NCBI GenBank assembly: GCA_911728435.2
Contig: OU452199.1
Coordinates: forward strand, 24,252,860-24,316,859
Length of the DNA stretch: 64,000 bases
Source of the DNA: Apoderus coryli
Taxonomy: Eukaryota; Arthropoda; Insecta; Coleoptera; Attelabidae
Direction of reading: 5' to 3'
Below the pieces are notes generated by a model that saw only the letters and a program-made list of their open reading frames with translations, did no database searches and was not told where the DNA came from. The position numbers were made by a program, and so were the translations under genes. Numbering within the stretch: the stretch's first letter is position 1; each line of letters starts with the position of its first letter. Of this stretch, positions 33,178 to 45,896 are shown piece by piece.

Positions 33178-34440
33178 ATGAACGAGAAAAATGAAATTCA
33201 CTTTCATAATATCTCAATTTTTTTTTACTAAAATAAAGAGGTAAAATAAATAAAATAAAATATATCGGTTTGAAAATGCCACCGACTTCTTAGGTACACT
33301 AATAACTTCTCATTATTTACAGTTTCACATCTTATTGCAGAAGATAAAGGAATTACCTAGTTTTTATAAAAGCCACAAATAACAGAAACTTACTTGACAA
33401 CATAAATAAATCAGAGTGTATATATATCGTAAACTTAGTATACAGAAAAATATATGTCAGATGTATATGCCTCGTAATACACTAGAAATTTATTACATAC
33501 AATATTTAGAAGTTTATATTTGAAATGAAAATTAATCACGCAGTCTCTGAGATAATACCAGACTTAACAAAAACAAATTCGTATGCAATTTAGAACTTCT
33601 GCTGGATGCAAACAGGAAATCGTCATCTAAAATATCAAGTTGCTCGTTGTTGTTTTCTCTCAAGGGATTACCTCCGTCCGGGTGCAAATCTGGATAAAAT
33701 ATTAAAATTAAATTGGCATCAGGGTACGGTTTTTGTTGCCAAAGTTACATGCAGATAAAATGAATTTAGGAAAATTATTGCGTTCTACAAAGATTTTATA
33801 TTATACTACTGCTTCCATTATTTTTTTTTAATTATTATACTTTATCCTTCGACAAATAAATATAATAAAATTAACTAAATTTGTTTATAACAAGATGGAT
33901 TTATTTATCTATTGCCGTATTGTAGAGCAGTGTCATATGCCTAAATTTAAATAAAATACGTGAAGCGTTCAGGATGGACAAATTTATATGATTTTATAAG
34001 TTATATTGCATAATTTATTTTTACACACGCGAATTGTATTGCTCTGTGATTTGCTCGGAAGAAGTGCCGTAAAGAGTTTTTCGAAATTCCTGGTTTTTCG
34101 CACTAGAGATAAACCAATTGATGCTGCGTAATTTGCATGAACTGGTCTTCAACGGGTAACTAATCTATAAGGGTTTGAAATTAATAATAACAATGCTGGA
34201 TAATTTTCTATGTATAAAAAAATCAATCAACCAAATATAGTTAGTAGTAGTTTTTCGTACGTTTATCAGTATACCTACAACTTTTTTGTTCGTGTTAAGC
34301 TGCTGCTTATTTTGTTCTGATAAGAACATCTACATCACAGTTTATACAGTTGGTTCGCATCCTGTCGGTACCTCTCATCTTCATGTCTTCAAAGCAATTC
34401 ACCGCCCGCATTGTTATATTATAGTATCTTATAGTATATA
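33178..34440. other. AT-rich intergenic, nothing recognised
   Basis: No supported coding or RNA feature over about 1.2 kb. Confidence 0.3.
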
Positions 34441-35170
34441 TTATAGATATAGTGTAACATAGTAGCGGGACAGAAATGTAGCTGGGAACACGACGAGTCG
34501 ATGTCGTTTTAAGCGTCTAGTGGAGTAGATATGAAGTAACAAAAGTAACATAAAATACGTAGATTTATCCAAAAAAAAAAACACTATTTTCATTTGTTGA
34601 ATATTGGTACACAATACATCATTGCTCACCGAATCACAGACAGAACACATCACATATAGCGGAGAAACCAGCAGCAGATTGCTACGCGCGGCAGGCAACT
34701 GAAAATATAATTCGTTGTTACACGTACGAGATCCCGGGACATGAAATTGGATTAAAGAGATTATGTCAGGAGAGTCGGTAATATTACTCACAACTTTGAA
34801 TAGATATACAAATGCAGCATAGTCTCTTCGCCTGAGCAGCAAATGTAAATCAAAACGGTTGAGAAGATTATCGTAAGGAAATCCTGCATATGAATATATA
34901 TACCATCACTCTTGAACCTCAAGTATTTCGCAAATGTAACCGGAACTCCACACAACACAAGCATACTCCAGCCTAGAGTGAACAAAATAATTATACAGCA
35001 GACCAAGAGTTTTATAAGATATGAAATATGTATCTACTATTTCGAAAAAACTTCTGTAATGTGCTTTGTGAAACTAAGCTTGCTATAATATCACCCCCAG
35101 ATCTTTCACCTCGTCCCGCACCAGATGACGATGAGAGTCAGTATTATATATAAATCTTGATGGCTTTAAT
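34441..35170 (-). pseudogene. LINE C-terminal fragment
   Basis: The minus strand, from about 35165, reads VRDEVKDLGVIL (the strand after the RT palm), then NYFVHSRLEYACVVWSSGY and LLLRRRDYAAFVYLFKVV, with VPGSRTCNNELYFQLP and LLLVSPLYVM closing at about 34640. This is the terminal domain of the same Jockey/CR1-like family as the neighbouring LINEs, broken by frameshifts and stops. The rest of the 133-codon frame (to 34441) no longer looks like the family. Confidence 0.7.
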
Positions 35171-35984
35171 TTACAGGTGAATTTATAACGGAACAACACT
35201 TATTCAAATTTAAAGGAGGATTATGAAACTGCTGACAGGTGCTGTCATACAGTTTTTCCTTCTAGAATCCATTTGGAATTCAAAATGGCGCGTTTGTGAC
35301 TAATGGAAATTAAGACGAGGCAAATAGTATTTTTTCTACGACTATCTTTAAATGCCTTTATTATATGTTCAATCATGATTTGGAAATGTAGTACATTGTA
35401 ATGCTGTTTTTCATTTACCCGTGCGTAATAAATAGGTCTACATAATATTTATACGCACGGGTAAATTTCCTGGTAGTGACAAAAGTAGCGTCGGTCATCA
35501 AATATCGCCATAGCAACGCCGGCAATACAAACACAATTGACAGTTTAGGTATTTATAATTAATAATAATTATAATTAAGTATTTCGCTAATTTCAAAACA
35601 CAAAAACAGTGATAGTGAATATAGTTTAACACCAACTAGTCAATTTAATACTTCGAACTTACGCCAACAGGGGTGACTTTCGGAAAACAAATATTTCCCT
35701 AAAAATTATGTTTAGTATATTCAAAAGCATTAAAACAGTCGTAGAAAACGTATAATGTGAAATATATGTGATTTCATGTTGGTTGCACAATATACTATTT
35801 ACGACATATTATAACTTCTGTATAAATATGTTTATTGTGGTGGGAATTGCTTAAATAATTAAATGCCTCCTAGAGTTTTCTATAGATATTGACAGAATTT
35901 GGTTCAAACATATATAATAGTTAAAACAACAAGTATAATAGTCTGACAAAAAATGTCAATATGCAAAAACTATCAACACTAATA
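35171..35984. repeat. Intergenic with a 15-bp perfect hairpin
   Basis: Arms atttacccgtgcgta (35413-35427) and tacgcacgggtaaat (35452-35466) are perfect reverse complements around a 24-base loop. They may be the ends of a minute nonautonomous element or a cruciform. Nothing else recognised in this stretch. Confidence 0.5.
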
Positions 35985-37735
35985 ATAATAATATTTATTC
36001 ATCCAACAGGCTATTGGCCCACTAACAGGAAACAAAAATTATAAATACATTCAAAATAATACATATACCTAAAACTAAGTAATAAGATACTTCAATTAAA
36101 AATAAATTAAACTTAAGAAGATTAAGAATTCTCTTAAAAGAGAAGAAAGAGGAAATCAATATTCACAAATCACAGACAAAAATAAAAACTAAGCATTAAA
36201 CATTTGGATTATTTGTCCAATGGAATCACTGAACGGATCAACTACAGAACTACTAGAAACTGAATTATAACAATTACACATATACAAAAGTTGGACTTTG
36301 ACTAAGAACATTAGAGTTGGGCGTGCTCAATCTGAAAGTAGGACTACTCCTGGCTCCAGGACGCGGAATATGAAAATCCAACATAGACAGCAAATACTCA
36401 CAGTCTGTTGTGTTGTGAATTAAATTATATAAAAACTTAACGGAGTTTATATATCTGCGTAGACTAAGAGAACTCATACCGTATCTGTTTAATAAGTCTT
36501 GATGACTTAAACCTCGCACAGACTCCAAATCTCCAACATAGCAATCGTACATAGGATTCCAAACTTATGAAGCCAATTCCAATCTGCTACGAACAAATGC
36601 ATAATAGAGGAGTTTCAAAGTACATCAAAGTCTCCACCATTCCGCAACACAAAACAAATCATAGAGGAATAATGTGGTGCAAATGTGAATTTGGTATCGA
36701 AGACAACACCCAAATCAGTGACTTCGGACACGCGCTTCAGTGCATCGTTATTTATCTTATTTTGAAAGAGTCATTCACGATATTCAAATTCTCTTGCAAT
36801 GCTTCGCAATCACTCAAAGAATCCACCACAGCGAATAACTTAAGATCGTCTGCAAATGCAAGCCTAGAGACACCAATGACCTTGAGCAGGTCATCTATAA
36901 ATATTAAAAAGAGTAGCGGACCAACGTTAGATCCCTGGGGCACCCCAGATTTGGGAGTAAATCTGTAAGATTTACCTTCATACTCAACAAACTGCGATCT
37001 ACTCATAAGATAGGACTGAAACAGATTCACAAATGGAACTGACAATCCGCACGTTCGGAGCTTCGAGAGGAGAACATAGTAGTCTATCCGGTCAAAGGCC
37101 TTTTGGAAATCAGTATAGATAACGTCCAGCTGCGCTCGATTGTCAATGGCAACACATGTCTGGTGTGATAAAACAGCCAAATTTGTCGTACATGATCTTC
37201 CGGCAATAAAACCATGTTGCTCATTAGCCAATTTTCTTCCCAAACGCTGAGAAAGATATTCATGGATAATTATCTCGAAAAGCTTAGAGAAATTGCAGAG
37301 TATCGATATGGGACGGTAATTCGATATCAAGTTGTTATCACCCTTCTTCAGCACTGGCGTAATTCTTGCATCCTTCCATATATCAGGGAAACGGCAAGAC
37401 GCAAGCATGCTTCTGTAAATATGCAATAAAGGGGCAGCCAAGGCACCGATACAATCTTTAACAATAAATGACGGCATTCCATCAGTTCCAGCAGTTAACT
37501 TTGGTTTAAGCCTCTTTGCAGCTTTTATAATAATAATCAATATGCGGCAGTGTAATATGATCCGAGTAAATACCAAAGTCATCCGAAATCCCATCCGAAG
37601 GGAGATCAGAATCCACATACACGCTCCTAAAAAAATCTGCGAACGCATCAACAATCCCACCCGGAGTATCATAGCTAATACCATCGTGAACCGGGTTAAT
37701 GGTATTCTAGAGTGACCTTTCTTAGAATTATAGTA
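35985..37735 (-). pseudogene. Non-LTR retrotransposon, 5'-truncated, RT readable
   Basis: Starting near 37735 (YNSKKGHSRIPLTR), the linker is readable in one frame to about 37530 (DAFADFFRSVYVDS). It then shifts into the long frame ending at 36752, which carries the RT: KPKLTAGTDGMPSFIV, ARITPVLKKGDNN, NYRPISILCNF, EQHGFIAGRSC, DFQKAFDRIDY, SGVPQGSNVGPLLFLIFIDD and catalytic LAFADDLKLF. After a gap, 36552-36274 holds the C-terminus (HQDLLNRYGMSSLSLRR, FHIPRPGARSS). The 3' end is a (TTA)n tail at about 35985-36000. Same family as 29881-31890. Inactive. Confidence 0.85.
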
Positions 37736-38788
37736 TGGAATTAAAGAATAAAGATTGGTTTGTTATCCTCTGATAATGGAAATAGATTACTCTCCCAAAC
37801 GTTAGGACTCCATAAAGATAAGTTTTTTTAATTTACGTTTTTGTTTATATTAAGTTTTTCCAACTTTTTTTTAATATGAGAGAGCTATTGACAAATTTAC
37901 ATTTTTTCATAAACGCAGTAGCTTTCGTCAAGAAGCCGATAGGATTATATTGACTGATTAATATTTAGAAATACCCAAATAATGAGTTATTAATATAATA
38001 ACATAATATATTTTACCTTTTCGTTTATCGAGGTCTTCCACTGATATTTCATTCCCTTTAGACAAATGTACAGTATCTTTTTGTTGTCTCAATGTACCTG
38101 TAAAAAATAAAACATAAGAGATTATTTTGTTTACACAATAATAGGTAGGTACTGCTAAAACACAATGGAAGGGACCATAATAGCGTCCCAACTATAAAAG
38201 AAGAATTAACAATTAACTATTTTAAGGTTAACCTAACTGCTAAATAATTCAATATACGCGTTACAAAGAAATGAACTTAGTCCTATACAAAAAAAAAATA
38301 TTATAGATGTGAAAGCAATATATATAGTAGGCACTCTAAGACGAGCCGGGTACCTTAGACCTACGCATAACGTTATGACCGTTTACAATAATTACACAAG
38401 GTACCCGAACAATTACACCTAAGTAGTGTTATGAACTTAATACTCAGTTACCAGAATGCCCGCGAAATTTTAGTACCTTTGTGGATTAGCAACGGAGTAT
38501 GACTATGAGAGCAGCCAGATCGCAAACCGCGAAAGTCAAGGCATTAACAACGCCATAACTAAATAAACAACCGAATAGACACAAGAATATATTTATGATA
38601 GTTTGAAGACCGATCAAACAAAATAGGAAGAATATTATGGTAAGTTGACCCAAAAGTAAGCTGAATCATAGCTACTTTGTAGATATTTTGTTAATAGCTG
38701 TTATTATCCTCACTCCTATACGTACGAACTTTTACTCGTTTTCGTTGAAGATTAGGGTGAATAATAGCTTCACATTTTATATTTGTTG
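37736..38788. other. AT-rich intergenic, nothing recognised
   Basis: Short ORFs only. The text gtacgaacttttactcgttttcgttgaagattagggtgaata at about 38723-38764 recurs inverted at about 61420-61460, so the repeat mosaic begins here. Confidence 0.4.
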
Positions 38789-38880
38789 ACAAGAAATCCC
38801 TTGCGGGATTTCCCAGTCGTCTTGTTAGACTACCACAAATCTATGACAAAAGTCATTGTCGGTTGTAAAAAAAATAAAAA
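38789..38880 (+). repeat. Module E: acaagaaatccc hairpin repeat (copy 1 of 6)
   Basis: The module starts with acaagaaatccc and its near-palindrome (gaaatccc, 3-5 bases, gggatttc), then ccagtcgt, taccacaa, atctatga, aaagtcatt and an A-run. Other copies are at about 40334-40425, 47630-47710, 52025-52090 and 59862-59940 (plus) and 61345-61390 (minus). No protein is encoded. In at least two copies an AT-only tract and a tRNA-like segment follow. Confidence 0.8.
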
Positions 38881-38918
38881 AACAAATTTCAAAAAATCAA
38901 TAGAAACATTTTAATATT

Positions 38919-39300
38919 ATAGGTTCCAACGACCTAACTAGTGAAATTTTAAATGGGACACATACACCCTGTATACAATTTTTATGAGCCCATTCTACCT
39001 AAAAATACTGTGAAACACAAGAAATATATAAAAAACTTCAAATTAAAATTTTTTTAAAACATTTTTAAGCACCCTGTGCAATAATTCCATAAATCAATCT
39101 AAAAAACTAAAAAAATCTGAAAGTTTTTCTATCTATGACATTCTACCGTACCTAAAAATATTGAAAATAAATGGAAACATTTTTGAGTTACCCCGTAGAT
39201 AACCTCTAGGAGCTTATACTTTAACTTTCAAAGAAATCTTGAATTGAAATCCAAAGAAATCAAAAAATTATTGAAAATATTACTTTTTAATTCATTTTAA
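38919..39300. repeat. Module F repeat (ttataggttccaac ... accccgtagataacct)
   Basis: The sequence recurs at 50279-50600: ttccaac(g/t)acctaact, gtgaaattttaaatggga, acaccctgtat, aaattttttt, gccaccctgtgcaataa, taccccgtagataacct. Pieces also occur at 61175-61260 and 61929-62340. Noncoding. Confidence 0.7.
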
Positions 39301-39479
39301 ATGTTCCGGAGAGGCAAGGGGATTATGGATCTAGATCGCGATGGGCGACAAAGTGGGGATGAATTAGAAAATGCGTTTTTAGCGAAAGAACATGATTAGT
39401 GAATCCAAACGTGTTTGGATCTTGAAATCAGTTGCGAAAGACAGCAGCTTTGGTGTGGGTGGCTGTCAGAATTTCTATA

Positions 39480-40333
39480 TCAATGCATTTTACGTTATTC
39501 TTTGATACGATTGTGACTAAAAATATACGAAATTGCTTCCCCCATATGTTTTACTATCCCAATATAGTTGCCACCTCACGTCATAATTTGGTTTTGGTAA
39601 TATGTTTTTACTAACACGACGATTGCTTGTGTCAAATAGTTTATTATTATTTTCTTTGTTTACATTAATCGCCTAAAAGTTTTCGGCATTATTTTCATGT
39701 GTGTGTTTCCATATAGTTGTAGTAAATTTAGAAGGTGTCAGTTTGTATTTGAAGTAATTTTACTGAAAAAGTGTTAATAGACCAAAGTAACAGTGTCATG
39801 AAAGCCGTCACATGGATGGATGTGGTCATATGTTTGTCAATAACCTAATTCATATGGATGGATTTACGACGTCCTCAAGATTTTCCAACATTTTCAGTTT
39901 ACAATTACAAATCTAATAAAGGGCCGTACCATACCGTAAAAGTGTACTGCCGTGTTAAGAACGATTCCTAGTAGAAATGAAAAAGCTTTTATCGTACGTC
40001 TGGATGTTGCAAAAAGGTAAATTTATTGATTTAGTAGTAGCATTTCATGCAGTTTTGTACTGTTGTTTTCCATATATTCCTCGTAGAAAATGTTACTTTC
40101 CTCTTTCTCACTCTCTAATATCGCTCTTATAGACGTAAATTAATTAGAAAAATGCATTATTTTATCAGAGTCAATCTCTTTTGAAAAGTAGCTCTTTACG
40201 CGTGATAAAAATAAAGTTTCCATAATATAGAGCGTACTGCTGATGGCACCTGCCGTGCTACGTTTGCCTTAGTGGCTTTAAATTGATCCTTTTTTTTACA
40301 GATTTTAGACAAAGCACTCGTTATTATATATTA
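39480..40333. repeat. Modules B-C-D of the noncoding repeat family (copy 1)
   Basis: In order: acgttattctttgatacgattgtgac; cgtcataatttggtttt; gttttcggcattattttcatg; gtagtaaatttagaaggtgtca; gatggatg; tctaataaagggccgtaccataccg; ttgcaaaaaggtaaattta; ttttgtactgttgtttt. The same order recurs at 46700-47630 and at 52780-53161 continued at 59325-59860. Copy 1 has a stop within a frame that is open in the other two, arguing against coding function. Confidence 0.75.
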
Positions 40334-40487
40334 ACAAGAAATCCCTTGCCGGATTTCCCAGTCGTTTTGTGGTAGTTTTATCTATGAAAAAAGTCATTGA
40401 GGGTTATAAAAAAAATTAAAAAAAAAATTCAATAAAAAAAGTTAAAAAAAATAAAAAAAAAAATCAACAAAAAAAAATAAAAAATAA

Positions 40488-40538
40488 AGAGCTGGGATTC
40501 GAACCCCTAACCTTTCGCATGCGAATATTACTGTCCTT
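40488..40538 (-). repeat. tRNA-like segment with B box (SINE-type head, 5' truncated)
   Basis: On the minus strand, cgcatgcgaaaggtt (an anticodon-arm-like stretch) is followed by aggggttcgaatccc, a canonical RNA polymerase III B box / T arm (40494-40507 on plus). No acceptor or D arm is present, so this is not a tRNA gene. Downstream on the minus strand come a long AT-only tract and module E, as in a tRNA-derived SINE-like unit. Confidence 0.55.
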
Positions 40539-40544
40539 AAACAA

Positions 40545-41186
40545 ATAAACAAATACATTTTTGACTCACCCCATATATAAATTTAAAGTGTATGCTAAAA
40601 ATTTCTAAACATTTAAAATTTATTTGATTGCAATCTGGAAAATTTGTTAAATGCTTTTTTGCATCTTGTACATGCTGCTTATTAATGTTGTAATCTGATA
40701 AATACTTAATTTAAATAATAAATCCACTTATCAAATTCAATAACCTTATAAAATTTTATACTAAATACCTACTATAAATATATTAGATAGTATTTTAAAT
40801 CTGCTAGCCTAAAAATGCCTGCCTATAATATGATTATCATCATAGGTGACGTTATTTTTAGAACTACCATATCTCTCTATTTGAAAATCCTTGGTGTTAA
40901 ATTAACGTTAACGTTAATAGCGGCGGACGTTTTTTTTTTGTAGGACCACCATATCTCTCTATTATGGTTCGTTGGTTTGTCATAATTTGGCAGTATTTTT
41001 TTCTAACGTTGGTGTCACTTATTTTAGTTTAGTTGACCCTTCTAGTTCACGTCATAATTTGGTTTTGGTAACAAATTGCTTTTGTCAAATAGTTTCTTTG
41101 TTTACATTAATAGCCTAACAGTTTTCGGCATTATTTTCATGTTTAAGAGCAATTCCAATCAACCTGTTGTATATTGTATTGTTATA
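40545..41186. repeat. Repeat mosaic upstream of the LINE, with the start of a module B copy
   Basis: 40545-40930 matches 62280-62690 (actcacccc(g/a)tatataaattt, attttatactaaatacct, ctgctagcctaaaaatg, taacgttaacgttaatagcggcggacgtt). 41040-41186 is a module B copy that stops at gttata, where the LINE at 41187 interrupts it; the remainder resumes at 45897. taacgttaacgtta is itself palindromic. Confidence 0.7.
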
Positions 41187-41344
41187 GAGATAGATGGCGC
41201 TGGTGAGCTGATAGGTCATTTATACATCGACTCCGAGAAATTTTATAATTTCAATAAAAGAAGAGCGAATTATATGTATAACGGTGTGTTGATTTAAAGT
41301 TATAAAATTTAAAGTGATCTAGTGACATAATTTACACATCAAAA

Positions 41345-42043
41345 ATGTCTTCTAAACACGCAATGTCGGTGAAAGAAATGAATACACGTGTGGACAATAT
41401 GGCGGATACATTTAACAAGGCTCTTGAAGATATACAAATAAATATTACCAGAGAACTGAATAATATTGTATCCAGGTTGGACATTGACTCAATACGAAAA
41501 GAAATTTTCGACGAAATTAAACGGTTGAAGGACTCTATCGTTCTATCGGTGGACTCATTAAAAACACAAATCAATGAAGTTCAAGATAAAGTGCATAATA
41601 ATACTTTAAAAATAACAAATTTGGAATTGAATTATAACAATAAATTTGTTGTGTTTCACGGAATAACTGAAACTAATGAAGGTGATTTGGAGAAGATAAT
41701 TAATATCGTTAATAATAAAATTGGTGTACAGGTAAACAAACACGATATAAATCATTTCTATCGATTTAACAGAAAAACAAAGAGAATGAACAAACCACCA
41801 CCACTTTGTGTCCAGTTATGCAATAGATGGTTAAGGGATGATATTTTTAAAAATAAGAAAAAACTCAAGGGATCTGGAATTGTGATTACAGAGAAGTTAA
41901 CCAACGAAAATTTAAAAATATTTAAAAAAACTAGAGAACAATATGGTCATTCGGCCTGGACATTTAATGGTTTCACGTATGTCTTCAGAGACCAGAGAAA
42001 GACATGCATCAAATCAGAAGACGATCTTATAGAAGAAAATTAG
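41345..42043 (+). CDS. LINE ORF1: coiled-coil plus FP-like nucleic-acid-binding protein
   Basis: The 232-residue ORF1 protein probably coats the element RNA and helps assemble the retrotransposition particle. Residues about 1-95 are heptad-rich and charged (repeated I/L with E/K/N spacing), giving a long coiled coil. Residues about 98-215 (KFVVFHGI, then EGDLEKIINIVNNKIGV, INHFYRFN, FKNKKKLKGSGIVITEKLT, AWTFNGFTYVF) match the Baculo_FP / L1-ORF1-like domain seen in insect LINEs. No zinc knuckle is present. The ATG at 41345 is the first in frame, 158 bases from the element start. The frame is intact. Confidence 0.8.
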   Translation: MSSKHAMSVKEMNTRVDNMADTFNKALEDIQINITRELNNIVSRLDIDSIRKEIFDEIKRLKDSIVLSVDSLKTQINEVQDKVHNNTLKITNLELNYNNKFVVFHGITETNEGDLEKIINIVNNKIGVQVNKHDINHFYRFNRKTKRMNKPPPLCVQLCNRWLRDDIFKNKKKLKGSGIVITEKLTNENLKIFKKTREQYGHSAWTFNGFTYVFRDQRKTCIKSEDDLIEEN

Positions 42044-42807
42044 AATTCAATTACTTACATAATTGATTAAGTTAATCCTTTTTGTTTCTATTTCTCTTCA
42101 TGTCTCTAAACTGTAACGCTTATATCACTGTTGATAATGTAAGTGTATGTTTTACCACATAATAACAATTTTGTTTTCACAGAACAGAAGCAGCGGTTCA
42201 ATTATTTACTCATTTGTTTACTTAGTTTTTTTTACGTGTAAGATTATTAGATTTACTTCCTATAGACATATTAAAGTTCAAAATGGTATAGCAGTTTTGG
42301 ATACGTATGGTATACTGAATTTATTTATTTATTTTTATGGAACTAGGTACTTTTTTTTTTCTTTGCATAGTGTATTTACCGTACAGGTACGTAGTCAATC
42401 ATTTTGATTTGAGGTATGTACTTGTTTATGATGAGAAAACTGCACAGATTGTATTTGTGTCATTATTTAAGTTTGCTTTGCTTTTAGTTGTTATTTTTTT
42501 ATTTTGTATACTAAACTTGGGGACGAGGTATTTATAATTACCTCCGTTGATCTCGAAAAATTTGCTGGAACTTGCGTTTTTTTTTTTCTTCCATTTTTTT
42601 TGTTTTGGCGCGTCTCTTGGCGAAACACTTCAAGCGTGAAAATCTATTAATTATAGTTCAGAATCATCATTCTCTGCTATCTTTTTCGTATTTTTTCTTT
42701 TTTTAATAAAGTAGAACTTTGTTTACGTAATTTAAGTATTCAGTTTTGTAACGGAGTATTGATATAAGCAACTTCAGTACTGCTATGTATGTATAATGTA
42801 AGTGATT
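42044..42807 (+). other. ORF1-ORF2 spacer of the LINE, unusually long and T-rich
   Basis: About 760 bases separate the ORFs. It holds overlapping 86- and 66-codon open frames (42147-42407, 42337-42537), hydrophobic simply because the strand is T-rich, with no domain. Several long T-runs occur. How ORF2 is reached by ribosomes across this gap is not evident. Confidence 0.5.
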
Positions 42808-45593
42808 ATGCTAATTGCACATCTTAATCTGAGATCAATTTCTACAGGATTTAACGAATTTTCTACAATTGTTCAGGAAAACAGGTTTGATGTAATTGTG
42901 GTGTCGGAGACCTGGCTCACTCCTGCTATGGATTCCGAAATTGTGAGTATCCCTAATTATGTCTTTTTTAGGAAAGATAGAAATGGTAGAGGGGGTGGTG
43001 TTGGGGCATATGTCTTGTCTAGATATCGATCCGAAATACTTACTATCGATGCGGATGTGAGTGACGGATTAGAATATTTGTTTATTCGCATAAGACTGAA
43101 ATCAACATCAATAGTTTTAGGTACTTTTGACAGACCACCTCATACAAATGTCAGCGGTTATCTGGGTAGCTTTGATGATATTTTGTCTAGTGTCTCTCCG
43201 GAGCATGAAAATATAATTATATTAGGTGATCTAAATGTTAACTTTCTAAATTTATATAACCCTATTACAGAATGTTTTGAATCGTATAATTTGATACAGA
43301 TTATTAATGAGCCGACGAGGGTCACGGCGAATTCTAGTACACTGCTGGATCCAATATTTGTGTCTAATTGTGACAGAATTGTACGTTCGGGCACGATGCC
43401 CGCGGACGAAATCTCAGACCATAGAATAGTATACGTAAAACTTAATTTAAATTATAATAAACCACCACCTAAGATGATTACTTTTCGCGACTATAAAAAT
43501 TTTGATTATGAAAGCTTTATTAATGATTTGGTTAATATACCGTGGTATCAGATTCTAACAGAAAATAATATTGACAATAAAATCGATATATTTAATTATT
43601 TTTTACTAACTCTGTATAACAAACATGCGCCAATAAAAACTGTTAGGGTTTCAAAACCTAAGGCTCCGTGGTTAACAGCTAATCTAAAATTAATTATGAA
43701 AAACAGAGATAGGGCCTATCAAAAATTTAGAAGAACTGGAGAGGCTGCTGATTGGGAGGCTTATAAAGAACTACGAAACTTTGCGCTTACCGCACTACGT
43801 TCTGAAAAGAGAGCATATCTAAATACAGTATCAATAAGTGGCAGCACAAAAAAACATGGCAGGCTCTTTCTACTCTAAATGTGCGTTCTAATAAAGGCAA
43901 CCAAATTCCAAAACAGCTGTCTGACCCCTCGGATATTGGTAGATACTTTGCAGCTTTCTCTCAATATGTATCTGCGGATTGTGACGAGCTAATAAATTTT
44001 TATTCTAATAATGTTTCTGATACAGATCAATCGTTTTCATTTACGCTTGCACGGGTGGAGGATATTCATGATGCCCTACAGGGTATAAGAACAGAGGCAC
44101 TGGGGGTGGATGTCATTAACTCTACTATGCTTAAATATTGTTCACCGTATATAGACCCCATAATCACAAATATTATTAACTCCTGTATAGAACAAAGTTA
44201 TTTTCCGAATCTATGGAAAATTGCAATTGGTAAACCAATTCCAAAATGTAAAAATCCCTCAAATTTTTCCGATCTAAGAGTCATTAGTATTTTACCAACA
44301 ATATCAAAAATATTGGAAAAACTTATTTTTAAACAAATAGTAGACTATTGTATTGAGAATTCAATAATTCCAGATAATCAATGTGGTTTCAGAGAGGGGT
44401 GCAGTACGGGCAGTACGCTAACAACAATTATTAACGACATTTTCGAGGCACGTGACGGGGGGTTAAGTAGTGTGCTGGTCTTGCTGGACTACTCAAAGGC
44501 GTTTGACACAGTCAATCATAAACTGCTTCTCTCAAAGCTTCAATTTTATAATTTCGACACTAACTCTTTATCATTGGTCAGATCATATTTACAAAATAGA
44601 AAACAAAAAATCCAATCAAATAGTGAATTCTCGTCTACTACAAATATACTTTCTGGTGTTCCGCAGGGCTCTGTACTGGCGCCTCTGCTTTTTATCATCT
44701 ATACAGCGAAAATTATAAATTCTATATCTGCAGGTGAAGTTGGAGCCTATGCGGATGATATGCAAATATTATACAACCTTAAAGTGGAGGAATATCATGA
44801 GAGGGCTGAAATTATTAATAATGAGCTGAATTCTATTCAAGAAATTTCAAAAAAACACGCATTACAATTAAATTCGGAGAAAACTAAAATTCTATGCTTT
44901 GGAAACGTAAAAAATAAAAACTTCTTAACTAACAATATGAGAATCCATATGGATAACATCAATATACATTTTACTGAAAGTGCAAATGATCTAGGTCTTC
45001 TTTTTTCGTCAGATTTGCGTTTCTGTGAGCATGTAAAAAACTTAACAAAAAAAGCTTACATGTCCTTAAGACTTCTATATTCAAATCTTCATATTCTAAA
45101 CTTCTCTCTAAAGAAGAAACTTTGTGAAACACTTGTTTTGTCACATTTCACATACTGTGACTTTTTGTATGGATCGTGTTTATATGAGGTAGATAAGAAT
45201 CGCATACAAAAGGTGCAAAATAGCTGTTGTCGCCTCATCTATGGTTTAAGAAAAAGAGACCATATTTCCCATAAAATTAAGGAGACGGGTTGGCTTAATA
45301 TGGTTGATAGGAGACGTCATCACCTAGCCTCTTTTGTTCACAAAATATTAAATCATAAGAATTCATTCCAATATTTAAAAAACAAATTTATTAAGAGGTC
45401 CATGATTCATACCCAACCTTTAAGATTCACAAATAAATATACAGTACCTAAGCACCGCACTGCGATGTTCTGTCGTAGTTTTATCTATAATGCGATCAAC
45501 CTATATAACTCTATTCCTGAGCAATTTAAAATATTCAATATCAACAAATTCAAGTTTAAATATAAAAAATATTTATTTGAGACATTGATATAG
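42808..45593 (+). CDS. LINE ORF2: endonuclease-reverse transcriptase, one frameshift
   Basis: The first ATG is at 42808, immediately before the endonuclease. The AP-endonuclease domain runs to about residue 230: AHLNLRSI, VVSETWLT with the catalytic Glu, ILGDLNVNFL, and ISDHRIVYV. A linker follows (KAPWLTANLK, KNRDRAYQKFRRTG). The RT domain then has IGKPIPKCKN, LRVISILPTISK, QCGFREGCST, LLDYSKAFDTVNH, SGVPQGSVLAPLLFIIY and catalytic AYADDMQILY. A C-terminal thumb/tail includes SHFTYCDFLYG, RIQKVQNSCCRLIYG and the HRTAMFCRSFIYNAINLYNSIP ending. A one-base loss at about 43832-43836 shifts the frame, giving TAA at 43876-43878; the next frame is open to 45593. Jockey/CR1 superfamily; clade unresolved. 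Confidence 0.85.
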
Positions 45594-45896
45594 CAGTATA
45601 ACGTGAACATATTATCTAGATGTGTAATTTGAACGCTGATGGTTCGCTGAGAGATGTGCGCTTTTAGGATCTACTCTAACCTTATTTAGTGTTTACTGTG
45701 AGATGTAGGAAGAGTAAGAAATTGATTTGTATATTCCAAATGCAAATTGTATTTTAGAGGTGGGATAGATCTTGCGTAGGGTTAAGTTAGAATAGCCAAT
45801 GGCTAGACTTCGCCTGATGCAGATCTTTGTTTCATATACATATATTGTGACTTTAAACTGTTAATTGAAATAAAGTCGATTTATTATTATTATTAT

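Noticed and set aside
42147..42537. Extra protein genes in the LINE spacer
   Set aside because: Hydrophobic, T-run-driven frames without domain similarity or good start context.
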